Source: Eudromia elegans (Eukaryota; Chordata; Aves; Tinamiformes; Tinamidae). From it: a stretch of DNA of 64,000 nucleotides. Every line of letters starts with the position of its first letter. The first letter of the stretch is position 1. The DNA is taken from assembly GCA_003342815.1 (NCBI GenBank), contig PTEX01000032.1:2679894-2743893 (forward strand). The letters run 5' to 3'. Shown piece after piece: positions 1-13,410 of the stretch. The translations under genes were made by a program, and so were the position numbers. The notes beneath the pieces were generated by a model, which saw only the letters and a program-made list of their open reading frames with translations, did no database searches and was not told where the DNA came from.

Positions 1-2399
1 GGAGGAGAATATATTGCAAACTATATTGCCTTTCCTACCTCTCATCTAAACCTATATATACTGGATACGCATAAATAACTCTCTGTATTTGTCCTCGCGG
101 CAGAGCCATATATTCAATATGAAGCTGGCACATTTAAGTCACAAACAGAATTCCTAAAATAGGTTCCCAATCAAACAAGCTTATTTCACTGTGACACCAT
201 CTCTACATCTTTCAATTTTTGAAGATGACTTGGTTTCCTACAGAAGAACTAAGTCTAAGAAGTTTCTCAGAACAACAATATTTTTGTCAGAAGTGAGGCA
301 TGGGTTAAAGAAAATCAGAACTTATAGAGGAAATGCAGTTTCAGCCTTGCTATTAGCCTCCTAAAAAAGTTAGAGCTCCCTAGACATCCCTACAAGGCTT
401 ATGACTTCCTCAAGACCTTCCTCCCTTTTTATGCCTGCTAATATTGTCAGAGAACTTCCAGCTTTAAACTTTCACACCTAATAAAGCCTTGAAACTCCAT
501 CCAACTTTAATAAAATGGTTCCATATACTGGTTATCTAAGAAGAATACCTTTTTAAATGGCATGGGATTTAGAGTACATTATTTAGAGATAAGTCTTTAA
601 AAATAGAGATTAGAAAGAGCCTTCAGCTTTGTAAACTACATATGGGAAACATTTTTTGTCCCATTATCCTAAAATAATACCCTCGAAAGCACCTTTTCCA
701 TAGTTTGATGGTTCTTCAGGCAGAACCAAACCCCCCTGCTTGGATGGCCCAGCAGGGGCGTTTTTGCAGAATACTCTCCATTTCTAGGGCTCACTCAACC
801 ACAACTTTCAGACAAGTGCCAGGACTCTGAGCTGCACTGGCTGTAGCAATCAGGCTCTGACTGCCATTTTGCAAACACAATAACTAAAATAAAAAGACAA
901 CCCCTATATGTTTGCTCTTGGATCTCTTCTGATGCCAGATGTTTGGTTCCCTAAAGGCCACTAGAAGGGGAAGCAAAGCTTTTGGACTTACTGTTTTGAC
1001 ACATCCTGCACGACACCCTCCTTTTGCACATTATTTTCCAAACTAATTCCATATATAGACCAGAAATGCTCAGAAGAGTGGAAAGCAGAGGCTCATGAGG
1101 ATTCGGATGCACATCAGCCTGGTTTTGAAGACTAAAAGGCCAAATCCTTGCCCATCACAACCCATTTCATCTCGAAAGTTGTGGCGCTTGTTTAGGGCAT
1201 AAAGTTGGTGCACTTAGGGACAGGTCTCAGAAAGATCTCATTAGTGAAAACAGGTTTGTCCAAATTCAGAGCAATTGCCTCTAGGAAAAAGCTAAGGACT
1301 GCTTTTTTGCTGGCAGAAGGAGACACAGCTCCTCAGGAATGCAATACAGCACACTGTATCTGTCTATTTAGCACAGGACCATCATGAAGCCTCATTTCTT
1401 GTTCTATGGCCAGTTGGCCAACAACGCAAACAAGCTTTGTCAGAACCGTGTTTCCTTTGAGGGATATATTTGCTCTCCCTGAAGGGAGGGATATTGGCAC
1501 ATGGAGGATGGAGGGGAAGTCTGGCCTTTTACAGCGAGTTGCTCCTCAGATGCACACAGGGGCGAGGCTTCTGAGCTGCCATCCAACAAATTCAACCTGA
1601 CAAACAATCTCCCCAAACCTTTTTCTTTCCACCCAGGCAGCTGGGCTCACATGGGATGCAGTTAAATGCTGTATTTAGAGCTAACAGCATGATGTTGTTG
1701 ATTACTCTCATAGCTCTCCACAGGGGAAAGAGCCATACATACAAGCTACAAGCTTCCTAGCATTACTTTTGCACCCACTCCCTTAGCTCCTAGTAATGAG
1801 GGACTACCACACACACCTCTATGGGGCATCAGAAGCCATTTGATGTGCTGGAGATGCACGTTGTTGGTTCAGTTGCTAGTTGGGAGAGCTACAATGCTCA
1901 TTTTGAACCTTTTCAAGACTCATGGTGTGCACTTCATGCAAGCTTCAGCTGTACAACCTGGGCAGGAGAAGTTGAAGAGAGAGAAACCAAGGCACCTAAC
2001 AACAGTTGTACATGTTTTGTATTCTGCTCCAGCAGTCTGAGGCCTGTCTGTAGTGAATGACTAATGAAGAACTTTGCTTGCACAAGACTGATGGGACAAG
2101 GCACTGCTGCCTCCCTACCGATGCTGCTCTTAGGAACACATGGAAAACTGCACTAGCCACCTCTCTGCAAAAACAACGTTCCAAACCAAAGAAACACAAT
2201 GGGCAGGAGCGGAAAAGAGACACCTAATCCACAACTTGGAGCTCGCCAGCGTTATTTTTGTTCTTCGCATTTGCAACTCATTTTGCTCTGAGCAGCAAAG
2301 GCGGTCGGGATGCAGAGCTCTAATCCCTAAAAATAGGTGCATCAGCTCACCAGCTCTCAAACCTGCAAGTTATCCAGCTCATACAGGCCCTTCTGGCAC
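1..2399 (-). other. MID2 intron after the first coding exon (left part)
   Basis: There is no coding exon here. In particular I do not see the next MID2 exon, which would begin the coiled coil just after EKLK. The sequence is mixed, moderately AT-rich DNA. A perfect MEF2-type site (CTAAAAATAG, 2327-2336) lies just before the CpG cluster at 2.4 kb. Short open frames here carry no recognisable domain. Confidence 0.7.
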
Positions 2400-2690
2400 T
2401 CGAAGCCAGCACCGTAAGCTCGGCAGGAATGGGACAGTTTAGGTTTGCTGTCGCTCCCGGGCAGCCCGCTCCAACATCTGGGAGCGCAGCCAGGACGGGG
2501 TTAGCAGCGCCAGCAGAACGGGGCCGGCGCGCGCTCCCGCTCCCTGTGCGCCAGCGAGCCGTCCCCTGCAACGTCCCCTACCCCCTCCCTCGCCTAGGGA
2601 AGGCCGAGTTCAAAACGTGTCTCGGTGCCAAAGCGGCAAGCCAAGGCCGGACTCCGGGAAGCAGGCAGGAAGCCGGAGCGCTTCCAGAGG
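2400..2690. promoter_or_regulatory. Small intronic CpG cluster
   Basis: This is a GC-rich stretch with many CpGs (runs such as GGCCGGCGCGCGCTCC near 2522-2540) inside the MID2 intron. It directly abuts the homeodomain/TGACAG site cluster at 2690-2860. It could be a CpG-type enhancer or a minor internal promoter. No exon with good splice sites was recognised. Confidence 0.45.
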
Positions 2691-2862
2691 CTCAGGAATG
2701 CAATTCCCATTAGCATTAACGAAGGGCAGCAACACTAATCCGGTCGAGGAGGGCCAGAACACAATCACAGGAGAAGCACGGGTCAGGAGGATTGACTGCC
2801 TAATTAGTTGAATCAGCAAGTGACAGCTCACTCGCAGTAATTAGCCAGCGCTGTCATCCAGC
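2690..2862. promoter_or_regulatory. Candidate conserved enhancer: paired TAATTAG and TGACAG sites
   Basis: Two copies of TAATTAG (2801-2807 and 2838-2844) are each followed by a MEIS/TGIF-type site: TGACAG at 2821-2826 and its inverse CTGTCA at 2851-2856. ATTAGCATTA lies upstream near 2709. Such spaced homeodomain plus TALE sites are typical of vertebrate developmental enhancers. The function is inferred from motifs only. Confidence 0.35.
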
Positions 2863-3599
2863 TTGGCTGCGTGGTCCATGAGGACGCTTCCACCTCTGCC
2901 GTTACAGCATAGAAACACATAGTTTCTATTACACCTTATATGCCATTACACAGTCACAACATCCTGAAAGGATAGAGCCCTCCTGATGCCACCGAGGTGG
3001 CTTCCTATGGGCCACCCAGCCAGGAGGAACCTCTTTAGGGGTGGCAGCGTCCTCCAGTAAGGCAGTGATGGGAACCCGTGGCTTTCATCATCATCGCCGC
3101 TCATCCATAGCACCCATGCCAAAGGCTCATGATGTCCAGAGAGGGCAAGTTGGACCCTGAGCAAGTCACCCTGATGGCAACAACCTGATCCAAGAGGCCT
3201 GGGCCCTCCCTGAGGGGCCTCCTGCCATAGGAGCTCTGCTCAAGAGAGGCACCAGGAGAGGTCCCTCTACCCAGTAATAATGTGGGCTCTTTGGAGCAAC
3301 CAAACACTTAAAAAAACAGAAAAGCAAAGTAGGAGCCACTACAAGGAACAGGTAGCCTTGCACATCTCTTATCTGCAGGTCCCAAGCTCTATTTCCCAGC
3401 CAAATGCAGGATTTTCATCAGGAAACACATGAACTCCTCTAAAAGGGCACATCAAGCACACACAGACAGAATATTCAAATTCAGTTTAAAAAAAAAGTCA
3501 ATCGTCATGGTAAAATCACTTAATAACACCTGTAAACCCATTTAAGGGTCTAATGTGATAATAATAGCAATATTCAGCATCTCAGAGCATGACTTCAAA

Positions 3600-3860
3600 C
3601 CTGCTATGAAATTCATATTACACTTGCCAAAGCGCACGCGACTGATTCTCCAAATTACTTAAAGATCTCCAGCGTTCCGGGGACACGTTTTCCGAGCGAG
3701 CCTACGCGCCACGAACGGCTGAGCACGGGCCCAAGAAAAAAAGCCGCGCGCACCGTATCGCACCCAGAGCATAATTAACTACGTGATGCTAATTGGCGCT
3801 CTGAATATTCATTACATCCATAATGCGGTATTTCTTGAATATTAAACACCATCTACTCAG
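3600..3860. promoter_or_regulatory. CpG-retaining candidate conserved non-coding block
   Basis: A stretch with many CpGs (GCGCACGCGAC near 3632, GCGAGCC and ACGCGCC near 3695-3715, CCGCGCGCACC near 3743) runs directly into an AT-rich part with ATAATTAACTA, GCTAATTGG and three AATATTC/GAATATT words (to about 3843). CpGs kept outside an obvious promoter and homeodomain-like words together suggest regulatory constraint. No exon was recognised. Confidence 0.3.
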
Positions 3861-5297
3861 GGCTGGAATATTAAGTTCTTCTCTATCCACAGGGGCGAGG
3901 GTGCTGCAGACTTGGGCAAGGCACTTCTGCCGTGATCCCTGCAGCCCAGCCACGACATCCAGCCACCCCTGCCAAGTGTAACATCTGGAGCTATTCAGAG
4001 GCGAAAACATCCAGATGTTGCAGCATCAATTGCCCAACACATCCTTACTGGATGTAAAGTCTACAATTATTTCAGAAAGCAGCAGTACCTGCGCTAGGGG
4101 AGGAAAATCTAGGCAAGACAAAGTTCTCCTGCAAGAGCTTGTATCATAGAGAAACAGTAGGAACGCACGGAAGGAAAAAGCGGAATTACATGCAAATGTC
4201 TAACCGGCAACAGAGAACACAAATTCAAAGCACCCACAGAGAAAACGATAACATAAAAGCATTTGTTTTGTTAACAAACCTGTTGACAAGGAAAAAAAAA
4301 AAATGTTAAATCACACGACAAGGGATGGATAGAACAAAGATTAGCATTCGCTGGGAACATAAACTGGCTTGAAAAGCTACCGGGTTGTAGCTCCAGGCCT
4401 GGCAGAGATTTGTTTATGCTGGAAAAAAATATTACATCTTAGATCTTGGAGATTATTCTCACTGTCCAGAAATAGCGCTGAAAATCTGACTGCTAAGCTT
4501 GCAATCTCACACATAAATCTGTATAACGGGCACCACACCAAGTGCAGAGGAAGCCAGTACAAGTCACGGGGTGACGTTGCACACGTCGCCCCACAATCAC
4601 TTCGCAAGTACCTACCCAAAGGGGAAACACACCTTAGGACAAGCCAGCCTTGCAAGCCACTGGGACAGGGAGCGAGAGCTGGCTGGGAGGTCACCCTTGT
4701 TCCTCACGGGGACAAATGTGATGCGAGCAGCCTGCTGCCTGGCACCCTGGGGGCTCAGGGTCCGCGTGTGCCACGTTTCCCTCGTACTGGTGCATGGCCA
4801 GAATAGGCATCCACGTCCTTAAGGCCAGGGGCCGAGTTTTACAAGGCCGAGTTGCTCCACAGAAATGAGGATATTATCAGGGACCCTTTGTCTCCTCCAG
4901 CTTCAAACAGTGGTTTCGGGAGGACCCAGATGAGCCTGAATTTTTAATTCTAGGGTAGCCAGCACAAAAGCTGCAGCTTCACACATCTCCCTCCACCTGA
5001 CACGCAGATCAAGGGAATTTTCCAAATCACCAAAACACCTTAAGGCAGCAGGTTCATGACACAAATATTCCTGTGATGGTGTCCAAACCAACGTCACTCC
5101 ATGTTTACTGGGGGATAAAAAGGTACAGTGCCAGCTTCTCTTCGCTCCCCAGTTACTGTTCTGCCCCTTGAAGAGATACAGTGCATTGTAATAAACTGAT
5201 GCTGATAGCATCTATCCACTGAAAATGGAATATTTAACATCGGATTATTTAAATTACTGCTTTCCGAGAACATACGATTTCATATAGCTGATTAAAA

Positions 5298-5312
5298 ACA
5301 CACACACACACA
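5298..5312 (+). repeat. Short (CA)n microsatellite
   Basis: About seven CA units flanked by A-runs. It is short and probably only weakly polymorphic. Confidence 0.8.
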
Positions 5313-5480
5313 AAAAGTGAATTTAGGCTTATCAAGTCCCTTAAGGGTGGTGTTTATCTTATCTTTAACCATTAGCTTCATCACCTTTGCACACTTGAGT
5401 TTGTGGATGACGTGCCAGGTGAGCAGATTAGCATCGACTTTCTCAAATGAAGGCATTTTGCTCCAAGGACTTTAATTACT

Positions 5481-5504
5481 AAATAAATAAATGAATAAAT
5501 AAGT
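5481..5504 (+). repeat. Short imperfect (AAAT)n microsatellite
   Basis: About six AAAT/AATA units with one G interruption (ATGAATAAAT). Confidence 0.7.
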
Positions 5505-6564
5505 AGCATCTTATTAAAAAATATATCATTTGGTTGCTGTCTGCGTGCAAAGCACGATAATCTCATATATTATAAGGGCTTTATATGTCTTCTGTGATAC
5601 ATATTTACATCTTCTGCATTGATGGAAAACCCTAACCAACACGGAGCGACACCACAAACCAGGCTACGTTTTGATCTCTTCCCTGGAGCAGCCCAAATCA
5701 GCCACAGATTTTGATTTTTGAACCACAGAAGCGACATTAACCTGTAATCCCAGTGCTGTTGCATCTAGTCATGGAGCAGGACGTGCCCAACGCCAACCTC
5801 AACGCCGCGTCCTCTTGCCAAAGTGGGTCAGAGGAGCTTCTGGCCAGACCCACGACTCCACCGTTTTTGAATCTCTTCCTCTAGGTTGGTCTTGAGGAGA
5901 TCTGATAAACACACACGTCATTCTCTACAGGAGTGAAGTAGCTCAAACATACAAGCTCTCTCAGAACACAACTACAGATTTTCATGTTTTTCTGGTAATG
6001 CTCCCCAATGTTGTGTGTGGGAGTTGCAGCAATCTCAATTGCAGCCCTAATTCTAAGCTACCTCCTTTTCTTGTGTGCAGGAAATATATAAATATATAAA
6101 ATTCAGTTTCGCCCCATGGCGCTACAGTAAATTATAAATTAAGCAGCAATCTTGGTGACTCACACAGCGCAAGTGAGAACACGCTCGAAAGTCCCTAGGC
6201 GAAGAAGTCCTACATTTCAGCGTGATGGAAGTTTCCCCCACGTCGTGCTTTCGACTCTACCACTCTCTTAAGAGCCTTGGAACAAGCAGCAACTTTCTGC
6301 ATGCGATTTGTCTAGCACAGGGATTTTTCCGACTTCAGTCACACTTGCATAAATCCACTAGAGCCACTGCAGCTATCTGAAAGATGGAAGACAGGCTTTC
6401 CACCTGGCGGATTGCTCTTCCTTTTGCAAAGAGCTTATATAAAAGTGTTACAAAAGGCACCTATATTTCCCCGGGATTTCTAGCACGGCAATCTGCCGAG
6501 AGCCTCGGCAACGAGAAAGCACAAGGAGCCAAGTCATTAAAGCAAAGCCCTTCCTCTGAATACT

Positions 6565-6785
6565 TCTCCTTGCAACGCAAATCCCTGACGGGGGGATCTG
6601 GCCAGGAGCTCCAAGTGCAACATCTCCTGCTCCAACCTTGCACTCGTGTGCGGCAAGGGGACCTCGCTGCGCTCTCGTCGGGCTTGCCAAAGCAAGCGGC
6701 ACCCGGAGCGGGACGATGCCCCACCGAGAGCAGCGTAATCACGGGCTGCAAGCCGGGTTGCATTTCTAATCGGCCAAGATGATAC
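6565..6785. promoter_or_regulatory. Small intronic CpG cluster
   Basis: CpG-rich words recur (GACGGGG, GTGTGCGGC, CTCGCTGCGCTCTCGTCGGG, GCGGCACCCGGAGCGGGACG). The cluster lies within the MID2 intron about 5 kb downstream of the ATG exon. No splice sites or family similarity were found; the regulatory role is inferred. Confidence 0.35.
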
Positions 6786-8039
6786 GTGGCTGATAACGCA
6801 CTGCTTTCCTTGGCGTTTGCTTTATCTAGGTCACACTTTTTCTTCTTTTTTTCCCCCCTCTTAAACTACATGAATTTTTAATTGCATCTTTCACGTTGAT
6901 CTCTTTAGTGAGTCTAGCCTGAGAAGGCCCTTCCTGCTCGTCACGTGCAACATCTCAACCATTTCTGAACGCACAGGAAGGGAAAATAAGCATCAAGGCC
7001 AGAATCAGGAGCTACTCGTAGTCAAGCTCATCCGTCACGAGCACCACGCGTGCTTGTTTGGTGGCTTTTGGGAGCAGAAGCAATTCTATTAACGACCAGG
7101 CTGAATCTGCAGCACTGGTTGACATTTGCCACTGGTCACATCCCATTTCTCTGCTTAGGTGCGTGGCCAGCCTCAGAGGTCTGGTTTATCAGGCAAGCTT
7201 GAATCCCAGGGCCACTAATCCTGCATTGGAGTAAATATTAATGCGGATCTCATCTTGTCGAGAGAAGGAGAAGAGAACAAGCGCTTCTTGCTCTACCTGT
7301 CGCCGCTTAAAAACACAGGAAGCGGCCAAACCTAAGCGTTTTCCATGGTTGAAGAGAGGTGACCGCCAGTGCAGAACTGCACATAAATATTTCAGTGCGC
7401 GTCTCGGCAGCCCAGGTCACATTGCACCAGGATGCTCCGAAACGCATCGCGCTGCGCAAACACCAAAACCCAATAGAAAATACCCCGGAAAACGCAATGC
7501 CTCCAAGAAATTGCCCGCCCTCATTAGCACTGTGGTGTCACCCCATCCCTGAGTATGTCCCATCCCCTGATGTAGCCCAGAGAGAGAGATTTGTCCAGCC
7601 CAGCCCCTGGCACGTGCTGTCCCGCAGTCCTGATGCCGTTCGTTATCTCCCTCCACCTTCATCCACGTGCATCCACTTGTGATGCTGCTCCATAACTCGT
7701 CATCTCTCCTGGCCCGAGCAGGTAATGCTGGCGTCGCCATCCCCTCGCCCAGGTGCACCCCAAGCATTTGCAGGGCAAAACACTATAATATAAAGCCTTT
7801 TCATCTCCTCTATCTGCAATTCTAGGAGCACTTAAGTACAGGTCCTGCAAAGAGCCACTCTATTATGAAGCGTTTTGCTACCCAAAGACTTATTTTGCCC
7901 GGGCTTCCCGTCGCCGTGCCTTAGCCAGCGGCCTTTGATGTGGAGCTTCTCCAGTGGCTTCTGGAAAATGGGATAAATGGAAGCCACCGAACCTCCTTTG
8001 GGAATCCCAGTAATTACGACTTCAGAAAACTCCCAGACA

Positions 8040-8335
8040 CGCTCCCAGCTCATTGCTACGCTGGTCGTGGTGTTCTGAACCCCACGGCGGCCAAGCAACA
8101 CCTCCTCCCGCCTGGCGCTCCTCCGCAATTCAGGTATCTTCCCGCCAAGGCTGCAAAGGGATGAGGTGGCGGGAAAAGGGTCCAGAAAAGGGCACAGAGC
8201 CAGCTACGTGCAGCTTGGGGAAGCTCCCCGGGACAGCGGTGCACGCGTGAGCTCGCCCGGGAGCGAGCCAAGCGCGATTTCCAGCTCGTGCTTGCAGCCG
8301 GGGCCGGAGGCCTGCTGGTGCTTACCGAGCTCCTC
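8040..8335. promoter_or_regulatory. Small intronic CpG cluster
   Basis: This GC-rich stretch carries about twenty CpGs, including CACGCGTGAGCTCGCCCGGG near 8241-8260. It overlaps several open frames on both strands, the usual effect of GC-rich DNA. It may mark an enhancer or alternative promoter within the MID2 locus. Confidence 0.35.
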
Positions 8336-8609
8336 GTGCTTGAGCTAAACACGCACAAAATAACAACAGCCAAAAAAAGCCCATTGTACTTTTTAAAGGG
8401 GTTAGAGATGGTTCCTAAAATACCTCGGGGTGCAGAGTGTGATGGGGATGAATCAGTGTGGTGCCGCAAAGGGAAATCCAGGCTGCAGGGACTCACTGGG
8501 GATTTGGGATTCAGGCGTGCAAGGAGGAGGAGGAGGACTGGCAGATGGCTTGGTAGAGTTACTCTGGGACACCGATAAGGGATGGAGGAAAGAAACAGAG
8601 AAATAGAAA

Positions 8610-8631
8610 TCTCCCCTAGAAATAGGGGAGA
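8610..8631. repeat. Perfect inverted repeat, 9-base arms around GAAA
   Basis: TCTCCCCTA and TAGGGGAGA flank GAAA. On the plus strand this would fold as a 9-bp stem closed by a GNRA-type tetraloop. No RNA gene is otherwise indicated. Confidence 0.6.
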
Positions 8632-9514
8632 ACAGCTAGGGACTTTTCTGGGGGAAAGCATGCTTCTTTTAACAGAAGTTACTTGGTTGAAACTCCAATT
8701 TTCCATCAAAAAAGAAGAAAAGAAATCCAGCTAGCTCTGGCTATGCGAGAAAAGCTGGAGATTAAACTGCTCAGTGTGTCCAAGCATTTGAAAACAGTAT
8801 AACTCACTGACTAACCACTTGAAGAAAAAAAGAGAGCAAAACTATGTCATCAAGCACAGGAAGAACTTTGCCTGTCAACCAACACAACTCGGCTCAGGTT
8901 CACACCAGGCTGTGTTGCTCCTGTGCCCACATTTCGGGTTTTAATGAACAGTATTTCGTGAGGCAATAGTTTGGAGCACACTGAGGTCTGCTTTAGAACA
9001 AGGCCACAGGAGAAGGAAGACACAAAACCCTATTGCAAACACTGACTATAAAGCTCGGGGGCGCATGCTCCATGTCTAGCGTGTGCAACTTTTGCAGAAG
9101 TAGAGCATTAGGGAAAAAAAGGAAAAAGAAACATCCAAAGAGAATTCATGAATTCATCAGATTTGCAGGCAAAATCCACCTTGGAGAACAGGAAAAAGAA
9201 AAGAGAAAAAAAAATCCTAGTTCATTTAGAGAAGTAGCTGCCCAAGCCAGAGCACGATAGCATTTCAAGCAAGCAGGTTGGTTGATCGAGTTTGACTTTG
9301 GGCTTTGCAGGCCATTACGTTCAATTGAAGCCTAATACCACACCTGAGGGCTCTGGCCACACGAAGGAGCTTGGTCCATATAACCTAAGGCTCTGCTTCG
9401 GATGATTATGCCTTGACAGCAAAACCTTCATCCCTTTTGGCTCTGCCGAGCGGACCCAGAGGTGAAACTCTTGCAACTTCAAGGAAGAAACTCACTATTT
9501 ACGGCCTTGGATTG

Positions 9515-9625
9515 GGCAAGAAGACATTCCACCCGGGAAAGGTTATTCCGGAGTCATCCAGCACGGAGCAGCTGGGCCGCTGGCCGTGCAGAGACCCCGG
9601 CCTCGAGGGGCCCCGGCCCCTTGCA
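9515..9625. promoter_or_regulatory. Small intronic CpG/GC cluster
   Basis: GC-rich run with CCGGCCTCGAGGGGCCCCGG (9598-9617) and several other CpGs, about 2 kb downstream of the MID2 ATG exon. No exon was recognised. Confidence 0.3.
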
Positions 9626-10389
9626 GGTGGTAATTACTGTGCTTCTAGGATGAAGCTAGAGGAGGCCGGCTAAGTGGGGAAAAGAAGAAAGGGGAAAGGA
9701 AGAAGCAGAACTCCAAAGCACTGTGGAGAACACATTCCCAGGAAAGCGGCATTTCCCAGCGGAAAACCTGCAGGTGGGAAAACACGGGCAGAAGCACCAC
9801 AGCTTCCCATCCCTCTAACTCACTGATTCAGCCGCAGCTCCACCAGTTTGAAGGTGGGCTGCGGAAGACGAGCACCACAGAAAGAACAATTATAAGCAAG
9901 GAAGAGTTTCCTTTTGCACTAAAAAAACACTTGCGATTTACTGGGTTTTTTTTAAATGATTTGGCAACAGGCAAAATTTGGCCAGTGGAAGCAGCAACTT
10001 AGGTTGTTGAGGGATTTTTTTTGTCTTCTGATCAATTTGCCCAGCCAGCCGACACGCTCCAGAAGAGTCGGGGGGAAAACATGAAAGGGTTTTCATTCCC
10101 GTCCTCTGGTTTTATTGCATGCAAGCATCCACGGTCGTTTCTTTCCAAGCTTTCCAATTTGCTAATTGAGACGTTTCCTCATTGAAAAAGAATGTTCTGA
10201 ACTAAAAATTGGTCTACTGGCTACAGCCTAATAGGAAAGGAAAACTAGGGAAAGCTTAGGTGAGGCAAAATTTAAGGATAAAACTGTCACGTCAAGGTTT
10301 CAAGACACAGCACTCAAATATTAGCGACCACACAACCTGCACTTTCTATGCAAGCCCTTCCACACATACAGTTTCTAGCACCCTGAGAA

Positions 10390-10430
10390 TTTTACAGGGG
10401 ACTTTTTAAGACAATCTAGTCTGCACATAA
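10390..10430 (-). mobile_element. Possible degraded CR1 tail in reverse orientation
   Basis: The words GGGGACTTTTTAAGAC and AATCTAGTCTGCA loosely resemble the complement of the CR1 tail (ACTAGATGATC...GTCCC). The fragment is very short and diverged, so this is a weak call. Confidence 0.22.
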
Positions 10431-11400
10431 AAAAAATCATTATTTTCGTTAGAGTGATAGAAGTATTTCCTCTGCCCTCAAAAAAAAGCCAACGCGAGAG
10501 CAAACAAATCGATTTTGTCAAATGCATTAACAAGACAAAGAGCCAAGAAAAGCACTTTTGGGTCAGAACAAGCCCAGAAGATTAAGGGTGAACAAAACCA
10601 ACCAAGAAGTTGGAAACATATGATACGGATTACAATGTGCAAGCACAGTTACAGCCTCACTAGCATTTTCTCTAAAGGGACCAGCTATATTTTTTTCAAT
10701 ATTAAAGAAAAAAAATAAATTAAAATTGTTTTGCAGATTCACGTGGAATGCACGAGGGATAGAGAGGGATTTCTAGCTTTATATAGGTCAAATATCAGTC
10801 ACACGGGTTCACACAATATCCAGTACAAGCACAAGCGCTGCATAAAAATTAAGCTTCAACATACTCCAGGGGCATCTCTAGAGGCTTGATCTTGCCAACC
10901 TGAAGAGCATCAGAACAGTAATTCAGCTCGGATCAATATGTGCTATGTACTCAAGCGAAGGGGGCTGGAAAACGACTGCCCGTTTCTGCTGCTTCAACGC
11001 AGCATTAAGGCTCCGATGGAGAAGAGGTTCTCCGTGAACAGCAGCCAAGAACAGTGGTTCAAATGTCACTGCAATGACATCAGCGAGACTCAGCTCACCC
11101 TGCTGGTACCCAAGTGCCAAAGGAGCCGAAAAACTGACCCTCAGCTCATGTCTTTTGGGGTTTCGGAGGGTTTGCTCGACTTAAGTGAGAGATGCTGCTT
11201 GGGACATCTGGAAGCAATTCCTGCTCTGAAACTTCTCCATCAGCCAACGGCGGTTCCTACAGAAAAAAGCTCCTGGGCACTTTGCCCTCGCTCACAGCCC
11301 AAGGGCTTATAGCATCACTCCTATCCAAAAACTTCACATTCCACCTTGCCATAGGACTGGGACACACGGAAACAGGAGCAGGACACGAGGCCACGCGTCA

Positions 11401-12233
<833 letters not shown>

Positions 12234-12262
12234 CTGGGAGGGAGGACAGCAGAAAGGAGCGG
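12234..12262 (-). other. MID2: Splice acceptor of the MID2 ATG exon
   Basis: Read on the minus strand, a C/T-rich run (CTCCTTTCTGCTGTCC then TCCCTCCCAG) ends in AG at 12235-12234. Two G at +1 and +2 close the CAG/G context. It lies 56 bases upstream of the ATG and is the only strong acceptor I see close by. Confidence 0.65.
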
Positions 12263-12611
12263 CATGAGAAAGGGACTATCATGCCTAGCAAAAGCAGGAA
12301 CCTGCAGGCAGGATGGATTCGAGGACACCCGGTTCTGCAAGACCCTTGGGTTCCATGTGCCCAGATGCAGCTCCTGCAGCACAGCTGGACTCCTACGAAC
12401 ACAGCAGCTTGTTCAAAAGGTCTCCTATACACCCGATAAAACCTCTCTCTTACCTTTGCTAATGCAAAGGGGAAAAAACAACGAGGTCGCCCAGGGCAAG
12501 CAGAGCTTCTACCAGCCACTGTCTTTTAGGAGCCGGGCGGGGAAGGACAGAGAGCAAAATTACAGCCTGCAGAGTCCTGTCCCCACGCTGCCCTGCCTTG
12601 CACTTCAGTGG

Positions 12612-12628
12612 AAAAAAAAAAAAAAAAA
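12612..12628 (+). repeat. A17 homopolymer
   Basis: An uninterrupted run of 17 A, followed by CAAAACC. No SINE or processed-transcript body was recognised beside it. Confidence 0.85.
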
Positions 12629-13410
12629 CAAAACCAGGGATGCCTAAATCAGCTCCAGCTGCAGGAAAACAAGGGTGTATTTTTAGATCCTGGGCATTCG
12701 TGTGTCACAACATCCCTGCATTAGAAGCTGCCCCTTTGTTAGGGTTCTCCCTTGCAAGGCTGCAAGGGCAGAGCATCCACAAATGCACACACCAGTGCCA
12801 CCCAAGCAAGCCCAGCAGCTCCCACCTCCCCAGCTCGGCTCTGTTGGACCAGTGAGCAAAATTACTGGCCTCAGAGTGCACAAAAAATATATATATAATT
12901 AACCAAAACAGCACTTTTTTTTAGAGTCTCAAGGATATAATTTGAAAATTAAGGGGTCGTTCCCAGCAACTTCTGCAGGGAGTTGCAATCAACGCTGGAT
13001 CCCAGTGAAGTGACTGCAGGTGCACTGACTGGGATGCAATTGCCAATGGCTTGCTCACGGCCAGACCCATCTACTACAGGCTGGACGGAGTTTACATCCT
13101 CCTCTGGAGTACCTGCTGGAGAGGCTATCGGGGGGAAAAAAGGAAAAATATTAATAATAAAGGAGTATAAAGTTTAGAGAGTTTTTGTTCATGCTGGCCA
13201 TTCTTATGTTAATCTTGTTTTCCTCACCTCTGCAGCACCCCTGAGATCTGAGATAAGTAGAGGGAGCCACAGAAACAGGGACAAGTGCCCTGGAACAGGA
13301 CGCTCTTCCAGGGATGCACCTGGATAAAGCAGTTGGCACTGCCTCCGAAGCCTTTCACGCCTCTGCCTTTGATGTTCACTTTGATGCGCTGCGATTGATG
13401 TGGCACGGGG

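Noticed and set aside
749-760. CTCF-like CCAGCAGGGGCG
   Set aside because: One G short of the core, which breaks the alignment of the GGC end.
8056-8709. 217-codon minus-strand open frame
   Set aside because: No start context, domain or plausible exon structure; serine/proline/leucine-rich composition expected from chance in GC-rich DNA, inside a MID2 intron.
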